Positions 5,652-5,915 of a DNA stretch of 5,915 nt are shown in pieces. The notes beneath the pieces are model-generated. The model was given only the letters and a program-made list of their open reading frames with translations. It had not been told where the DNA came from and made no database searches. Source of the stretch: Anditalea sp035461405 (GTDB lineage: Bacteria > Bacteroidota > Bacteroidia > Cytophagales > Cyclobacteriaceae); assembly GCA_035461405.1 (NCBI GenBank), contig DATHVH010000085.1, positions 1 to 5,915 of the forward strand, read 5' to 3'. Numbering within the stretch: position 1 is the stretch's first letter; each line of letters starts with the position of its first letter. Both the position numbers and the translations under genes were made by a program.

Positions 5652-5915
5652 TTATATTGCTGGTTTAATGACTAAAATTTATAAAAAGCATAACTTGAAG
5701 GTATGGTCTTAATAGCACTTACATTGGAAGATGATTAAAATGAAGTAAATATGCTAAGTTTTCAGCTACAGATCATAGGTTAAGAGGTTTAATGACAACT
5801 TTATCATTTTGATCTACAAAACCCCATTCTTTATTAGTGTTTAAATAAGAATAAAGCTGTAAATAGGATTTTGCCTGAATAGTAAATTGAAAAATAAAAA
5901 TTAGAAATAACTTTC
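5652..5915 (-). pseudogene. Decayed WG-repeat protein gene (5' end beyond the window)
   Basis: A minus-strand frame open to the right edge encodes KLFLIFIFQFTIQA, which looks like most of a signal peptide, then a stretch ending in one good WG-repeat motif, EWGFVDQNDKVVIKP, before TGA at 5773-5775. A WG-repeat protein normally carries many such units. Straight after the stop, in the same frame, comes SVAENLAYL, which resembles the usual continuation of a repeat (sv..fsenLA.v). A second ILVIKP (minus strand, about 5661-5678) follows 124 bp later in another frame, just after a degraded YGFI-like stretch and an in-frame stop. The spacing of about 41 codons plus one base matches a WG-repeat period with a frameshift. 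I infer a secreted WG-repeat gene broken by a stop and indels. The surviving open frame could still give a short secreted peptide. Confidence 0.6.

Overview
The window looks like a piece of a Bacteroidota chromosome, most likely a Cytophagia/Cyclobacteriaceae-type bacterium. The reasons are its low-to-moderate GC, start codons without clear Shine-Dalgarno sequences, a small lipoprotein with a charged export-type signal after its cysteine, a WG-repeat protein remnant, an M23 peptidase of the Bacteroidota type, and a transketolase split into two genes. The taxon is an inference from style and gene content, because no marker gene is present.

Layout. The left edge (1-116) holds the last 37 codons of an unrecognised plus-strand gene. 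It converges on a minus-strand block. The 198-bp gap between them carries a perfect 38-bp palindrome with U-tracts on both sides (a bidirectional terminator) and a five-unit tandem heptamer repeat just beyond the end of the minus-strand operon. Everything else is on the minus strand. Reading from right to left in transcription order, these are: a decayed WG-repeat gene running in from the right edge (5652-5915); a 113-aa lipoprotein (5252-5593) followed by a probable weak terminator; and then a tight five-gene run. That run is a fumarylacetoacetate-hydrolase-family enzyme (4526-5137), a secreted M23 metallopeptidase (2668-4539, TTG start, 14-bp overlap with the previous gene), Bcp/PrxQ peroxiredoxin (2199-2648), the transketolase N-terminal subunit (1332-2183) and the transketolase C-terminal subunit (315-1295). 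Gaps inside this run are -14, 19, 15 and 36 bp, so it is probably one operon.

How the genes fit together. The two transketolase halves should form one ThDP enzyme of the non-oxidative pentose phosphate pathway. Bcp removes hydroperoxides. The FAH-family protein resembles acylpyruvase / oxaloacetate tautomerase-type enzymes, which deal with unwanted or side-product keto acids. The M23 protein acts outside the inner membrane on peptidoglycan. This reads as a housekeeping operon of mixed function, not as an accessory island. I found no convincing new defence, mobile or biosynthetic system. The items most worth a second look are the decaying WG-repeat gene, the heptamer repeat, a hairpin that overlaps the presumed ribosome binding site of the second transketolase subunit, and the large uncharacterised C-terminal part of the M23 protein.
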